NCBI GenBank assembly: GCA_003586115.2 | Contig: QVOM02000101.1 | Location: forward strand, 27,381,376-27,445,375 | Source of the DNA: Salvator merianae | Lineage: Eukaryota > Chordata > Lepidosauria > Squamata > Teiidae | Direction of reading: 5' to 3' | DNA length: 64,000 nt | Shown here: one piece after another, positions 34,770-47,935 of the stretch | How the letters are laid out: every line of letters begins with the position of its first letter | How positions within the stretch are numbered: position 1 is the stretch's first letter | Notes under the pieces: model-generated | What the model saw: the letters and a program-made list of their open reading frames with translations, nothing else | Databases searched by the model: none | What the model was told of the DNA's origin: nothing | Translations under genes and position numbers: made by a program

Positions 34770-35200
34770 TTATCCCATTCTAAGGTGGAATAGACCTCAC
34801 GGGATGGACAGTGTCCACACTGTGGTGTGCAGATTACTTCTCTGAAACAGACGACTGGCATCTGTGGTACAAATCCTGGTAGCCTTACCTAATCTTCATC
34901 ATGGCAACATCCTGGAATCAGCCAGCCACTGTCATGGCAACTGGCAAGACCATGCAGCACAGTCTTAATCAGTCCATCACACTGGCCTGGATGCCACGAG
35001 CCCAGGTAAGTATTAATGCCCTTACCAGAAACTGGACACCAGATCCCAGTAAGGTTGTGGAGCACAAATTAGGCTGCACAGGTATTAGCAATTGTGAGTG
35101 GTTGCAGCCCACTCCGAGCCACTCGGGCCTCTACAAGGTGCATAGACACTTGACTAGAAAGCATTCTTGACACTTGCTAGCAGCAAGTGCGAATAGGCCC
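34770..35200. mobile_element. GGGCCT-family DNA element, left end missing
   Basis: The right end GCAAGTGCGAATAGGCCC at 35200 and internal phrases (CCATTCTAAGGTGGAATAGACC, ATGGCAACTGGC) match the family at 35925 and 62773. The left terminus is not visible. Confidence 0.55.
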
Positions 35201-35924
35201 ATTCTTTCCTAATGCAAAATTCAAGCAGCTTTCCTTTTAAAGCTGGAGTTAAGGCTTGTGTGTAGCTAAGGTCTAATATTTTTCAGAATAATTTGCACTC
35301 AGTTCAGCAGATGGTTCAGCAGATGGGCAGGCTTCCAAAAGAAAAGGAAGAAAAGATAGCAAGTATGTAATGTACAAAAAGGAACCATTATTGCAGTAAC
35401 AGGACTGTGCAAGGCATTAGGGTTCATATCTAAGGTAATTTGTCCTGGCAAAACTTTTCTGTGTTGGCTTTTTGCTCTATGATTGTCATTGAAGCATCAT
35501 TATGTTAGGTTGTCAGATCACATCAAAGCATACTTGAAAATGTGGTTGCATTTCTTTCAGAAATGTATTGGCTTGTCTTTTTGGAGAGGAGACTTATAGC
35601 TGATGCCTGGCCTGATATAGCCCTGCCATAGATGTAGGTATTATTAAAAACATGACACTGTAATATAAAGTATGGCACATATGTACTAAGGCAACCAAAT
35701 GTGTATTGCAAACCTATAACCTATGTATCATGTAGAATCAAAGACATTTAGCTACACTGAGGAGAAGGTGTTGCGTTGGTTGGAATGTGGAAAAACAGAG
35801 GGTTTGAATTTTCCCAAGGTAACTAGACTGGGAAAGTTTTCACTGGCAGGAGAAAGAGATAATGGCCCTACTTTGATCTCAGCGGGGAATATTAGTTTAC
35901 CAATGTTTTGGATATTGGAATATT
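35201..35924. other. Unassigned sequence between GGGCCT-family elements
   Basis: No gene or repeat recognised. Confidence 0.3.
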
Positions 35925-36368
35925 GGGGCCTTTTTGCACTTTCCACCTTAGAATGGGAAACTATCCCATTCTAGGATGGAACAGTACCCACCATGCGACA
36001 ACCATCTGCACTGCAAAAGCTGGAACAATCTGGGTTTCCAGCACTTGCAGTGTGAATGCTGGCTTTCCACCATGACAGCAGCCACAGAAACATCTGACCA
36101 CTGCCAGCACGACTGGGGACATAGCACATTAATGTGCAGCTGCAGCCGTGGCATGGCATGGCATAGCATGGCCTGCAGCCTTTGTACCCAGAAGTTGGTG
36201 TGAATGCTGTGTACCGGGAACAGTCCATCTGCTCCCAGTACAGCTGTGGACAATGTTTTAGTTGTCCACAGTGAATAGTGATCTGGAGCATCTGCAGATA
36301 CTTCTGATTGCTAGCGCCTCTGCAAAATGTCTGGACACTCACTAGCACTAAAGTAAGAATAGACCCCT
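35925..36368. mobile_element. GGGCCT-family DNA element
   Basis: Left end GGGGCCTTTTTGCACTTTCC and right end AAGTAAGAATAGACCCC form an imperfect terminal inverted repeat. The interior, with CATTCTAGGATGGAACAG and blocks such as CCATGACAGCAGC, recurs in the other family members. Target duplication not recognisable; superfamily unassigned. Confidence 0.65.
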
Positions 36369-36390
36369 CAATAAAACTTTCTTCAAACAA

Positions 36391-36851
36391 GGGGCCATTC
36401 CGCACTGATTAGCAAAGAATGGTCCAGTTATACCATTCTAATCTAGTCAACACTCAGGGTTGTGATGGCCATTCACAATGTGAGTGCTAGAATGGCCCTA
36501 TAACAGACCTCCAGCACTCACAGTGCAAACACATGTCTGTCAGCATGACAGTGGCAACAGAAACATCTGGCTGTTTCCATGGTGAGCAGGATGTGGCACA
36601 CAACTGTGAAACCACAGACATCCTGCACTGCAGACTTGCAGCACTCACACCTGGAACCAGGCGCAAATGCTGTTGACTTAGAGTTATCTAGCTGCTCCTG
36701 GTCAAGCTATGAACAGCATTTTAGCTGTCCAAAGCTAGTAGCATTCAGGAATGGCTGTAGACACTCCCATGTGCTAAGCCACCACAGAGTGTGAACACAC
36801 TCAACTGTTAAGCATCTGCATGCTCACCAGCAAGTAAGTGTGAAAGGAACC
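36391..36851. mobile_element. GGGCCT-family DNA element, second of an adjacent pair
   Basis: Left end GGGGCCATTCCGCACTGATT, right end CAAGTAAGTGTGAAAGGAACC. It lies 22 bp beyond the preceding member, in the same orientation by its CATTCTAATC and CAGCATGACAGTGGC motifs. Confidence 0.6.
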
Positions 36852-37797
36852 TTAATCTTACAAGTTACTGATTACTGCAGGTCGCAAGGAATCAGGGATT
36901 ATCTTCTACGAAAAAAATAATAATGTTGTGCTGAACATTCAGCACTTATAATGTAGCAATGATAATAGATCACAAAAGATACAGGAGCATCCCTGTTGTA
37001 TACAGGGTCTTCATATCCCTCCCAATCTATAAGGTCTTCATGTCCAAGCTTTCAAATTCATCTCTTTGAGGTGTGCAACTTTCTGCCGTTACCTTCCTCT
37101 TTCAGCCTTACCTGACCTTGGAAGTCAGACTTTGTGTCCCATAAACCTTTCAAGGCACATTCTTTTTCTGTCACTGTACCTGGAATCTTGTGAAAACAAG
37201 CAGAGAAAAAGGCCCCAAAAGCACAGCTGTTCACATGGCTGACAGTGAGTGTAAGGTCACTCTGTACAGTCCAAGTATAGCTAAACAACACATGTAACGT
37301 GTAGGCTCCTTTGGATAAACACTAGTTTCCGTACTCTATGGTGATGTGCAGAACCTTGTTCTTGCTGTATGTACACTTAAAAAAGCAGTTCAAAAGCAGT
37401 TTAGAGTTGGTATCATGTGGTATAACTACCCAGTTAGTGTTCCTATCCCACCTCTAATCTACATTAAAAGTAATAAAATGCATGTTACAGGTGTGTTTTC
37501 TGACCTTTGATGTGGGTTAGGCTCATTGTTCCAGGCATTGCCTATAACCCCACTGAAGTTTGTATATAAAGAGCAATGTTTTTCAATCTATGATATCTAG
37601 ACTTTCAAGAATAGTTACTCAGTCACATCAGAAAAGAGGTGGCTAGGGAGTTCCTAATTCACAAAACTACTTTTCTGCCTTCAAAATAGCACAAGCTTTG
37701 CATGGGATTAGAGACCCTTTGCCTAAGTGGACAGAAATGGAGACTAAGCAGAAATCAATAATTGGGGCAGTCCAATTTTTGAACAACAAAAAGAAAA

Positions 37798-37864
<67 letters not shown>

Positions 37865-38053
37865 GGATAACTTTTCAACCTGGTAATTATCACCCTACCC
37901 GGTTGCTAGTATGGAAAGATTGGCAAACTATGCTTCTTCTCATACTTTCTTCTTTAATAGAACTTAACATTATCCTCCCCTCCTATCTATCTATCTATCT
38001 ATCTGTATGTAAAGGTCAAATTTAAAAGCAGGGAAGTTTTCGGGGTTTTTTAA

Positions 38054-38086
<33 letters not shown>

Positions 38087-39274
38087 GGTGGGTGTGGGTG
38101 TGTGTGTGTGTGTGAGAGAGAGGGAGAGACAGAGAGAGAGAGAGAGAGCAAAGAAAATGAGGAAAAAATCATCAGATTGAAGAAATTTCTATTGAGGAGC
38201 ATCTGAACTAGTTTGAGAAAAATGTGATTTTAAATACTAGACTCACCTCATTCAAGGTAATGATGAATAGATGTTTGAGTGAATTTAACTTGTGATTAAA
38301 GAAGCTCAACAATTTTATAATGGCTGACTTCTAAGTTATATATGCTTCTAACTGGTTCACAAATGTCATTAACCCAAGTAAAGGCTCTTTGAGAAATGGC
38401 ATTCCAGACAGAGAATGGAACAGGATAATCAAACACAAACAGAATTGGCAGACATTGGTAAAAATTAAGGGAATCCATAGATTTTATTTTATTTTATTAG
38501 GTGGTATTTAACATCGATATATATTGTGAAGATAATGAGAGTGGATAATTCAAGATGTTGGAGGGGTTGTGAAGTTACTCCCACTTAATTTCATATGATT
38601 TGTAAGTTTATTAAAAAAAATAGGCAGGATGTAATCAAGAAAAGACTAATAATAGGTGTTGCTCGGTTATCATTATCATTATCATTATTATCATTATTAT
38701 CATTATTATCATCATCATCATCATCATTAAGATCGTGATGCACTTCTTCATTCAGGCAATGAATATAGTAATAGTAAAACAGTGGAATCATGCTCAGCTT
38801 TTGAATTTAAAAGAATGGTATAAACAAATGTGGACTTCTTGGTAAATGAATACATAATAATAATATAATATCAGCAGAAGGGGATAAAGGAATAAAGGGT
38901 GAACAGGAATAAAGACATTATGATTTCTTGGGATATACTGTACATTTTTTTTTGTATGTTTGTTTTTAGGATTGTGTGTGGATTATTGTGATTTAACTCT
39001 GTAGATAGAATGTGCTACCTGGTAGCGAGGACAGAATGGGATGGGAGGGTTTATGAAGTGAGGGAAAAAATGGATTATGCCACAGAAATGGAATATTCCA
39101 CAGTTATAAATAGTTAAGTATGTAAATTGCATTAAAAATAATAAATTAATGATTTTCAGAATGGAAACAGAAGCCCAGCTACTGCCCAACTACTACTTCT
39201 AAACAGTTTTGTTTGCTTGTTTGTTTTTTTTTTATTTTTATTTTATATTACTGTATGTGGCTGCATGCGAAGTG
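36852..39274. other. Unassigned sequence with several long microsatellites
   Basis: Contains (AAAG)n at about 37792-37864, (CTAT)n at 37984-38003, a (TA)n(TG)n(GA)n compound tract at about 38056-38150 and (ATT/ATC)n at 38667-38727. No gene recognised. Confidence 0.6.
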
Positions 39275-39279
39275 CACTA

Positions 39280-39851
39280 TGTTAGAATATGGATTCTATA
39301 TTAGCCATAAGCTAATGCCAGTATTCTCTAGTCTTAACAATTTCCTGTTTCCTGTACTATGGTTATTTTGTTTATGCTGAATGGAAAGTTACTGAAGTAA
39401 GTCAACAACCAGCTTCATAGAATTGTTATGGCTAGTGTGTTACAGATAACAGTATTTCCTATCCGTGAGAACCTTAGCTTGAGAGCTTATCTATTCAATA
39501 ACAATGTATTACAATAACAATGATGTGATGCTGTATGAGTTCTTTATAGATGGATGCTATATTCATTCATTCATTCATTCATTATGAGCTGATTATTATG
39601 TGTGACTATATGACAATGAATGCAACTCTTGTAACCATGTTTCCTGATTTTACTTTACTGAAGATATTCTAATACTGCTACCATAATGTGCAGTGCAACT
39701 GTATTTTATCCTACTTAGCTATTTTTACTATGGAACTAAGCAACAATAAAGACTGAGCTTTGTAGTCAACTCTGCTACTCACAGAGTTTATTTTTCTACT
39801 TCACGGGAACAACTCATCAGTCTTCCACACAAAGAAATGCGCACTCTGACA
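39280..39851 (+). repeat. 5' LTR of copia copy 2
   Basis: 572 bp, TGTTAGA..TCTGACA, AATAAA at 39745-39750, internal (CATT)n near 39560-39582. Confidence 0.94.
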
Positions 39852-39865
39852 GGTTACGGGCCCAG
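39852..39865 (+). promoter_or_regulatory. Primer binding site of copia copy 2
   Basis: GGTTACGGGCCCAG abuts the LTR. Complementary, with one mismatch, to the anticodon stem-loop of initiator tRNA-Met, as in copy 1. Confidence 0.75.
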
Positions 39866-40020
39866 AGATGAAGAGATAAGGCAGTCCAGATCGACTGATA
39901 AGATGTTTCTGGAAGACGGACTACAGAACTTCGTTTGCCGTGAGTAGAGTGGAGTTTTTAGCCTGCTATCTGCAGAAGAAGCTTCTCGCTGACTTCCTGA
40001 AAGTTCCCTTACTACTAACC

Positions 40021-43000
40021 ATGGCGTTAGTTAATCCTGCTGCCGCCTTACCAATTGAAAGGCTCTCGGGGACTAACTATGCTTTTTGGAATGTTAAGAT
40101 TGAATCTTTCTTGATATGCGAAAATCTTTGGCAGTATATAGAGGCTCCTCCAGCTCAGCCAGATGAAGGTCAGATAGTTGCTGACAGAAAGGCGATGGCC
40201 ACAATTAAGCTTTCTCTGGAGAATTCACAGCTGTGCCTATTACGAGGGCTGACTACAGCAAAGCAATGCTGGGATGCTTTGGCAGCAATCTATCAATGTC
40301 CATCAACAGGAGTTTTGGTGATGTTATCCAGACAGCTCTACAGAGCGAGGCTGCAATGTGGAGATTCGGTGATTCCCCACATCCACAAGATGAAAGCAAT
40401 GTTCACTGAACTTGCTGAAAGAGGTTTGGATTTCCAAGACAACCATAAAGCATTGATTCTACTATCCTCCCTAGATGAAAGCTGGGATTCGTTGGTGACC
40501 AGTCTTGAAGTTGTGCCTAGTAGGGAATTTAGCTTTGATTTTGTCATTTCAAAGTTACTGGATGCTCAACAGAAAAGGGATTATAAAGAAGAACAGCCGC
40601 GTACAACCAAGAAGGGGGATGTTTCTGCAATTGCTTCTACATCAAAGACTGCTCCCAAGGTAAAGTGTTACAAATGTCAAAAATTTGGACATATTGCAAA
40701 ACACTGTAGGAGTACATCTGTTTCCGAAAGAAGTGCTGGCCAAGCACAGCAAACGAACAGAGCTAATTGGAAAAGAGATAACACTGAACAGGCTTTCCTG
40801 ATAACAACAGAAACTGAGACTAACAAGTTCATAATTGACTCTGGTTCCACTAGACATATTGTAAACAGAAAAGAACTTTTACAAGACTTAAACACTTTTG
40901 ATGAAGCTATAAAAGTAAGAATGGCTGATGGTAATATCGTACAAGTAACACAAGGAGGTAAACTTTATCTTGAAAGTCTCAAAACAACTTTGCAAAATGT
41001 TTTATATGTACCTGAAATGAAATATTGTTTACTTAGCGTTTCCAAGCTAGTAAAAGAAAATTTTGATGTCAGATTCAGAGAGGATGAATGCCTGATACTG
41101 AAAAATGATAAGGTTAGCACCAAAGCTTATTTAAAAGATGACCTGTATTGTCTAGAAATGCCTGAACAATGTGTTTGTACTGTTAATACTAGTTTTAATA
41201 CTTGTTTACACAGTGATATTTGCTTCCATAATTGGCATAGAAAGATGGGACATATCTCTTTCCAAACTTTGGCCAAAACAGTCAAAGCATGTGACATAAA
41301 GGTGCAACCCTGCATAGCATTTCTTGAGTGCACCGTTTGCAGACAGACTAACTTGAAAAGATATCCTTCCACTCGCATCAGTGAAAGGAAAAGTTCTAGG
41401 CCTTTTGAGCTTGTACATGCAGATTTGCAAGGTCCAAATGAAGTCTCCCTAGGGGGATCTCGTTTTATGTTATTGCTTACAGATGATTTTTCAAGATATT
41501 CATTTGTTTATTTCTTGAAACACAAGTCTGAAGTTTTTTAATATTTTAAACAATGGGTGAGAATGATTGAGAACAAACACAGCACAAATGTTGCTGCAAT
41601 ACAAACTGACAGAGGAGGTGAATTCATGAGTCAAAAATTCAAACGCTGGCTTCTTAAGAAAGGAATTCAGCATAGGATGACTAATCCTTATAGCCCATTT
41701 GAAAATGGTGTTGCTGAGAGGAGAATCGGTTTAGTTAAAGCTATGAGAGAAGCTATGATGCTTGATGCTAACTTATCTCCAAAGTATTGGGTAGAATGTT
41801 CAAAAACAGCTATCTTTAACTTGAATTGGTTATGGAGCACTTCCATTTCTGACATTCCTTATAGAAAGCTGTACAACAGAAATCCCAATTTTGAGTATGC
41901 TCACACATTTGGGCAACAAGCCTACGTTCTCTTACCTGAAGCTCAGAGAACAAAGCAAAGTAAAACTTCTTTTTGTCGTTTTCTGGGGTACTCAGCTGGA
42001 ACAAAGAGTTTTCGTTTTATAGACAAAAATGGCAAAATAATCATTTCCAGAAGTGCCAATTTCCTAGAGCATGAGAACTGGGACAGATTACATTCTAACA
42101 AGGAAATTTTTCTACAGCCAATGCAGCAAGAAAGGGCAGAAGAGGATGATTCTTTTCAGAGCTCAGTTCCTTCTCCCTCAGTGTCTCAGCTTAAACTGAA
42201 ACATCATACCTCACAGAGTAAAGAGGAAGGCGTGACTAGTCATTCAAGCCAGTCAGGGCAGACTGTCATTTCTCAACACGCTGTACCTAAGAGTGAGAAG
42301 CAAGACTTTCCAGTCAGAGAAGGGGGGCAAATTTTGCCCACAGCTCAAGCTGAAAACCAAGATGGCAATTTTTCTGAAGTTGAGCAAACTTCACAGAGAA
42401 TCTCTACGAGGTCTACAAAAGGAATTCCACCAGATAGATATGGATTTACTCAGTTAGCTGAAGAATTAACAAATAATATTCCAAATTCTTACCAAGAAGT
42501 TTTGCAATTATCTAAAGATGAACAGAAACTTTGGATTGATGCACTGAATAAAGAATTTTCTGTACTTAAGAGCCAGAAAGTATTTACTGAGGCTACCTTA
42601 CCTCACAATGAGAAGGCAATTACAGCCAAATGGATTTTTAGAAAGAAACTTTCTCCTGAGGGAAAATTAATTTTTAAGGCGAGATTGGTAGCGCAAGGAT
42701 TTAAGCAACCTTTAAATGAAGATGAAATGAATTACTCACCAACTGCAAGATCTCAGAGCCTTGTTACTTTACTTACAGTAGCTGCCAAGAACAATTTTGT
42801 TTGTAAACATTTTGATTTTGAATGTGCATATCTGAATGCCAAGCTTGATGAGCAAATCTTTTTGAACCCTCGACCAGGTTTTGAAAAGCAAAATAAAAAC
42901 ACTGTTTATCGTCTCTGCAAAGCCCTGTACAGACTTTGATGCTCCGCCCACCAGTGGAACTTATGCTTACATAAAGTTTTAACAAAAATGAATTTTAAGC

Positions 43001-44014
43001 GTTCTGCTGCAGATGCTTGTGTGTACACAAGGGGAAAACATGACAAAAAGATTTTTAATTTGTCTTTTTGTAGATGATTTGATTTTCAGTGCCAAAACAA
43101 CTTCTATAATTGATCAGATTTCATCAGAATTGTCCAAAACATTTGTTCTTAAAGACCTAGGACAACTAAAAAGTTATCTAGGCATTGAAATTGAAACAGT
43201 GAAAGACAAAGGCTTTCTGTTAAGCCAAACAAGCAAAATTAAAGAGCTTTTACAAAGAACTAGACTCTCAGATGCAAAAGGAGCCAAAACCCCAATGTGT
43301 TTAGATTTTTGCAAGCCAAAAGACTCTCCTGATTTTTCAAATCCAACTTTTTACAGATCTGTAATTGGAAGTCTTTTACACATTACCAATTTTACCCGTC
43401 CTGATATAGCATTTGCTGTTAATGCTTTAGCAAGGGCTAGTTCTAAGCCAACAGTTGCCCATTGGGAAGCAACAAAAAGAATTTTGAGATATTTAAAAGA
43501 CACTACTGAACATAAATTTGCTATTTTTCCTAATGATGAAAATAACATTATTGCTTACTGTGACAGTTCTTTTGCAGATGAAGAAGATAGAAAATCTTGT
43601 ACTGGTTTTGTTATTAAATATGCAAATGTACCTTAGTTATGGTGTTCCAGAAAACAAAATTCCATAGGCTTATCTTCCTCTGAATCAGAGATTTCAGCTT
43701 TATCTGATATGAGTAATGATTTAATTTGGATTAAATCTCTGTTACAAGATCTAGGTGAAGATCCTAATCTACCTATTCAAGTTTTTGAAGATTCTCAAAC
43801 ATGCATACACTTTGCTAATAATGAAAATCTAAAGCAAAGAACAAAGTATATTGCAATCAAGTACCAAAATGTTAAACAGCTTGTTCAAGAAGGTTTTATT
43901 AAACTTGTTTATATTTCCAGTGATGAAAATTTAGCAGACATTTTCACAAAACCCGTTACTTTTGCTAAACATTCTTTAATGTGTGAAAAGCTGAACATAT
44001 ATCCTTCTGAGTAA
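40021..44014 (+). pseudogene. gag-pol polyprotein of copia copy 2, nearly complete but interrupted
   Basis: Retrotransposon polyprotein that would make the capsid and the copying and integrating enzymes. I take the ATG at 40021 (ACCATGG, MALVNPAAALP) over an upstream ATG at 39940 because of its strong context and its match to the gag start of copy 1. Order: gag, CCHC knuckle CYKCQKFGHIAKHC (40666-40707), protease DSGSTRHI (40837), gag-pre-integrase, integrase (HADLQGP, IQTDRGGEF, NGVAERRIG), RT (KARLVAQGF; active-site box FVDD near 43070) and RNase H (DSSFADEEDRKSC, then QTCIHFANNENLKQRTKYIA). Breaks: TAA at 41539-41541, TGA at 42937-42939, one frame change near 43050, and TAG at 43634-43636. 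All other frames run on, so decay is slight. Confidence 0.92.
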
Positions 44015-44047
44015 TTTTTCTCAACATGTTTATAATACTGTCATTAG

Positions 44048-44060
44048 TTATGGGAAGGGG
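44048..44060 (+). promoter_or_regulatory. Polypurine tract of copia copy 2
   Basis: TTATGGGAAGGGG immediately before the 3' LTR. Confidence 0.75.
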
Positions 44061-44633
44061 TGTTAGAATATGGATTCTATATTAGCCATAAGCTAATGCC
44101 AGTATTCTCTAGTCTTAACAATTTCCTGTTTCCTGTACTATGGTTATTTTGTTTATGCTGAATGGAAAGTTACTGAAGAAGTCAACAACCAGCTTCATAG
44201 AATTGTTATGGCTAGTGTGTTACAGATAACAGTATTTCCTATCCGTGAGAACCTTAGCTTGAGAGCTTATCTATTCAATAACAATGTATTACAATAACAA
44301 TGATGTGATGCTATATGAGTTATTTATAGATGGATGCTATTCATTCTTTCTTTCATTCATTCTTTATGAGCTGATTATTATGTGTGACTATATGACAATG
44401 AATGCAACTCTTGTAACCATGTTTCCTGATTTTACTTTACTGAAGATATTCTAATACTGCTACCATAATGTGCAGTGCAACTGTATTTTATCCTACTTAG
44501 CTATTTTTACTATGGAACTAAGCAACAATAAAGACTGAGCTTTGTAGTCAACTCTGCTACTCACAGAGTTTATTTTTCTACTTCACGGGAACGACTCATC
44601 AGTCTTCCGCACAAAGAAATGCGCACTCTGACA
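44061..44633 (+). repeat. 3' LTR of copia copy 2
   Basis: 573 bp, same ends as the 5' LTR, AATAAA at 44527-44532, then target duplication CACTA. Confidence 0.94.
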
Positions 44634-44638
44634 CACTA

Positions 44639-46236
44639 TGACTTGCTCTCCAGAGTAACTGTTCTCAACCATCTAGGCTGAACACTGTTACCATATTAGC
44701 CAAACTCAGATTAGAAACAAAAGCAAAAACAAAACAGAAAGAGAAAGAGAAACACTTCCATTTGTGGCTTACAGAGGCTTTGGGTAGTATGCAAAGATCA
44801 CTTTATTACCAGTCATGGTCTAAACATGTGTATTATGTGGGGAAATTAGATAATCTAAACACAAACCCCAACAATATCTTAGGGTTTTATGCTTTAACAA
44901 TGATAAATTGGCAAGAACAATGATAAATTGGCAAGTAATCTGTAAAAAGAATACAAGCAACAGGCAAGATAAGACTCCAAAAGGGAGTTTCCTCAATAAA
45001 GAAATATTTTTATTAAGAAAGCAGCATCAAAGAGCAAAATAACAATTTCTGGTGGGCACCGTGCAGAGTGTTTCAAATAGATTAAAAATGCAAGCAAAGG
45101 GGAATCCCAATGAATGTCCTAGGCACAAAGCAAGCAACATAAGAAACAGTAACTTGGCACAGGAAAAAAATATCTGAGGTGAACTTTGTCTGTTTAGAAG
45201 GCACAGAGAAGAGGAAGGAAAGAACCTGACCTAAAAATACCCTATAATAATATACCTAACCAAGATCAGTTGGTTCTCACCCTCACTGATATGAAAAAGA
45301 CTTGGGAAAGACATTTAGGCAGATGAGATGAAACTGGACAAGGAGAATGACTTTGCTGGATGAAAGATCGGGGAGGAGAGAAAGAGAGCGAGAGCCATTT
45401 TTGGTGTCTTATTTTTATATTCTCTAAATCTGAGGGCAGAAACCCTGCTCCTTCAGTCCAGACCAGGGAGCAGAGGGGTGGAGCTTCCAACCAGGTGAAT
45501 GACAATCTCCAGGTGGGAAGAGAGGCGGGAAAATTAAACAAAGAGAAGGTATATCCATGCGGTGGGGGCTGGAGGTTCCATTTAAATGAATGTTGAAGGA
45601 GGGACTAAAGGAACAGTAGGAAAAGGAACAAAGGAGATATGTGGCTCAGAATGTTCTGGCTTCAGGACAGGGACAACTTTCAATACACATCTGAGTTGAT
45701 GACTTGGCTCCACTGCAGACAATGATTCAATCAGACTAGGAATGATAGATTCAATCTGAATGCATTAACCCTATCCAGCATTCGAGATAAAGACCTCTCC
45801 AGTATTCAATGTAAATAAAGGTAGTCTGGGTTGCCAAATAGCTCTTATTCTTTAGTGTCTTCTTTTCCTCATAGAATTCATTCACAGCTGTACTTGCAGA
45901 GATAAATAGATTATTTCCTGTTTGACCGTCCTTTGCATATGCAGATTTCCTGTTCCTCTGCTCTGCAGACAAACAACTTGTTTTGCAATCTTTTCCTTCC
46001 TTGCCGGAATGGAGGTTTGTATTTCAAAAGTATATTTTTGGATCTTTGATATGGCCTAATACAGAAATGTCAGATTTTCTGATCATAATTCTGTACTTCC
46101 AACCCAAATGCCAATATGCCAATTGCACAGGGTTGTCTGTGCCTCAGCAGAACTGAGCCTTGGTTGGCACTTCACTTTCAAAGTAGGGGATTCTGGGAAG
46201 CACATTGCTACTAGTTCCAGTATATTCCCAGGTCAA
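44639..46236. other. Unassigned sequence
   Basis: Contains a perfect 20-bp direct duplication, AACAATGATAAATTGGCAAG, at 44896 and 44916. ORFs near 45266-45596 overlap on both strands and show no domain. No gene claimed. Confidence 0.4.
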
Positions 46237-46528
46237 GGGCCTGTTTGCACTTACCTTTTAGTGAGGATGGAGATGCTCACTAAGGAAGTGTGACTGAACT
46301 CTGCCATGGCCACAGTGTCTGGGAACATCTACAGCTGCTGCTGATTTCTACTTGCTGTGGGCAGCAGCTGGATGGCTCCTAATCAGCAACAGTTATACCC
46401 CTTCATGGCTAATGGTTATCGGGCCTGCATTTGTACTTTGAGTGCTTGTGTTGCGGTTCAGGCTATTCTACCACTTGCACTTCTGAGTCTTCTACAGCCT
46501 AGAATGGCTGTAAAGTGTGAACAGACCC
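46237..46528. mobile_element. GGGCCT-family DNA element, short copy
   Basis: Left end GGGCCTGTTTGCACTTACC, right end AAAGTGTGAACAGACCC. The 292-bp length is shorter than other members, suggesting internal deletion. Confidence 0.65.
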
Positions 46529-47382
46529 TAAGTTTCTCTTTTTTGTCTATAGTTTTTTTTTTTCTTTTATCAAATTATTCCCTTGATTCAGAATCCTTAT
46601 TCTCACAAATTACATCTGGGATGAGGTTTCACACTGTGAACCAGACAATTGCTAGCTTCTCTGCAACCAAATACCAAACCTACTTCTGAAAGAACTGAAA
46701 TACTACATTTATTCAGTGTGCACAATGATTAAACAATAGGATGGCAGATGGCCTTCATTGTTTGCTTATTTCTGAAATCCCATGCAGCTGACTTTTCATC
46801 TCTGTCACTAAGATATATTACTTGAGACACATAAAGCCAACCTTTACAATAAGTGTGTGTGTGTGTGTGCGTATACAATTAAATGGAATAAAATGAATAT
46901 TCATATTAAGTGGGTTAATATCTGAATATTATAGCTCAAAGACTAGAGTTTATTTAAAAAAGGAACAACTATTAATTCTTGCATTATGTTTGACTTGAAT
47001 TTATCCTTCTTTCCTGGAATATCATGTCCTCATAAATTAGTTTGTTGTTCATACGAAGTCAGGGAGCGTGACATTTTCCTGATAGATTGCATGATTACTA
47101 GACTCAGACTGCAAACACTCAGGCTTGAAAAATAATTTGGAGCTATATTAGATGTGTCAGATAATCATATGCATGTCTCAGCTGTGGGGGGGGGGGAGTC
47201 CTATTTTTAAAAGACTGAATAATTTCAAAAATGTTTGAATTAAACTGAGGTTATGTTTGATGCAGGCACTTTGGTGAGATTAAGTGGCTTCTAAATTTAA
47301 GCAGGATCTACACAGCACCTTTATGGCATGATGGATATGTCAAAAGGGGAAACACCACATAACACATTCAGTGTACAGGAGA
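46529..47382. other. Unassigned AT-rich sequence
   Basis: No gene recognised. A short (GT)n tract at about 46855-46870 and a G-run near 47187. Confidence 0.3.
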
Positions 47383-47935
47383 AATGCAGTTGCTAGGCTG
47401 CTGACCAGGACAGCTGGCTGGATATACATCATGCTGTTCTTAAAAGAGATGCACTGTCTGCCAAGTCACTACCGAGCCCAATTCAAGGTGTTAACCTTCA
47501 CTTATAAGGCCCCAAATATCTAAAGGAACACCTACTTCCATATTGATCTCCCTATGCCTTAAGATCTGTAGGGAACACCCTTCTGGTTGTGCCACCACTG
47601 TCAGTAGTAAAAGGGGTGGGAACCCGGGATAGGACCTTCTTAGTGATGGCTCTGAGACTATGAATTGGAATAGTCTCCCCCCTAAGGTGTGTCATGCACC
47701 TTCACTTTATATGTTTAGGAAAGCAGTGAAGATGTACCTCTTTGCCCTGGACTTTGACTAAATATGGAAACAGATTTTCCTCCCCATTTTCAGATACTGT
47801 TAATATTTTAGTATGTCCATTTTATATTAGTTTTTTAAAGTTGTAGCCCACCCTTAGACCTTTGGGTTTAGGGTATGATGAAAATGTAATAGATCAATCA
47901 ATCAATCAATCCATCCATCAATAAATGCAACATCC
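47383..47935 (+). mobile_element. L2-type LINE 3' fragment, copy 2
   Basis: Translates in pieces to an L2 C-terminus: a YRAQFKVLTFTYKAPNI counterpart of FKVLTLTYKALN, then an MNWNSLPP and SLYMFRKAVKMYLFALDF block. An AT-rich 3' UTR follows, ending in a tail of (AATC)n repeats at about 47893-47935. Overlaps the same part of the family as the fragment at 27420. Confidence 0.75.

Larger units (their letters stand above)
39280..44633 (+). mobile_element. Ty1/copia LTR retrotransposon, copy 2 (younger)
   Basis: Complete element with LTRs 39280-39851 and 44061-44633 and perfect 5-bp duplications CACTA (39275-39279 and 44634-44638). By eye the LTRs differ at about 10 sites plus a small change in a CATT microsatellite (under 2%). 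The LTRs share their terminal bases and primer site with copy 1, but differ in length and body, so this is a separate subfamily. Confidence 0.94.

Noticed and set aside
39940..40020. Upstream ATG at 39940 as the gag start of copia copy 2
   Set aside because: The ATG at 40021 has a stronger context (ACCATGG) and aligns with the gag start of copy 1 at 16768.
44015..44060. Envelope-like frame after RNase H in copia copy 2
   Set aside because: Only about 45 bp separate the polyprotein stop from the 3' LTR; there is no room for one.
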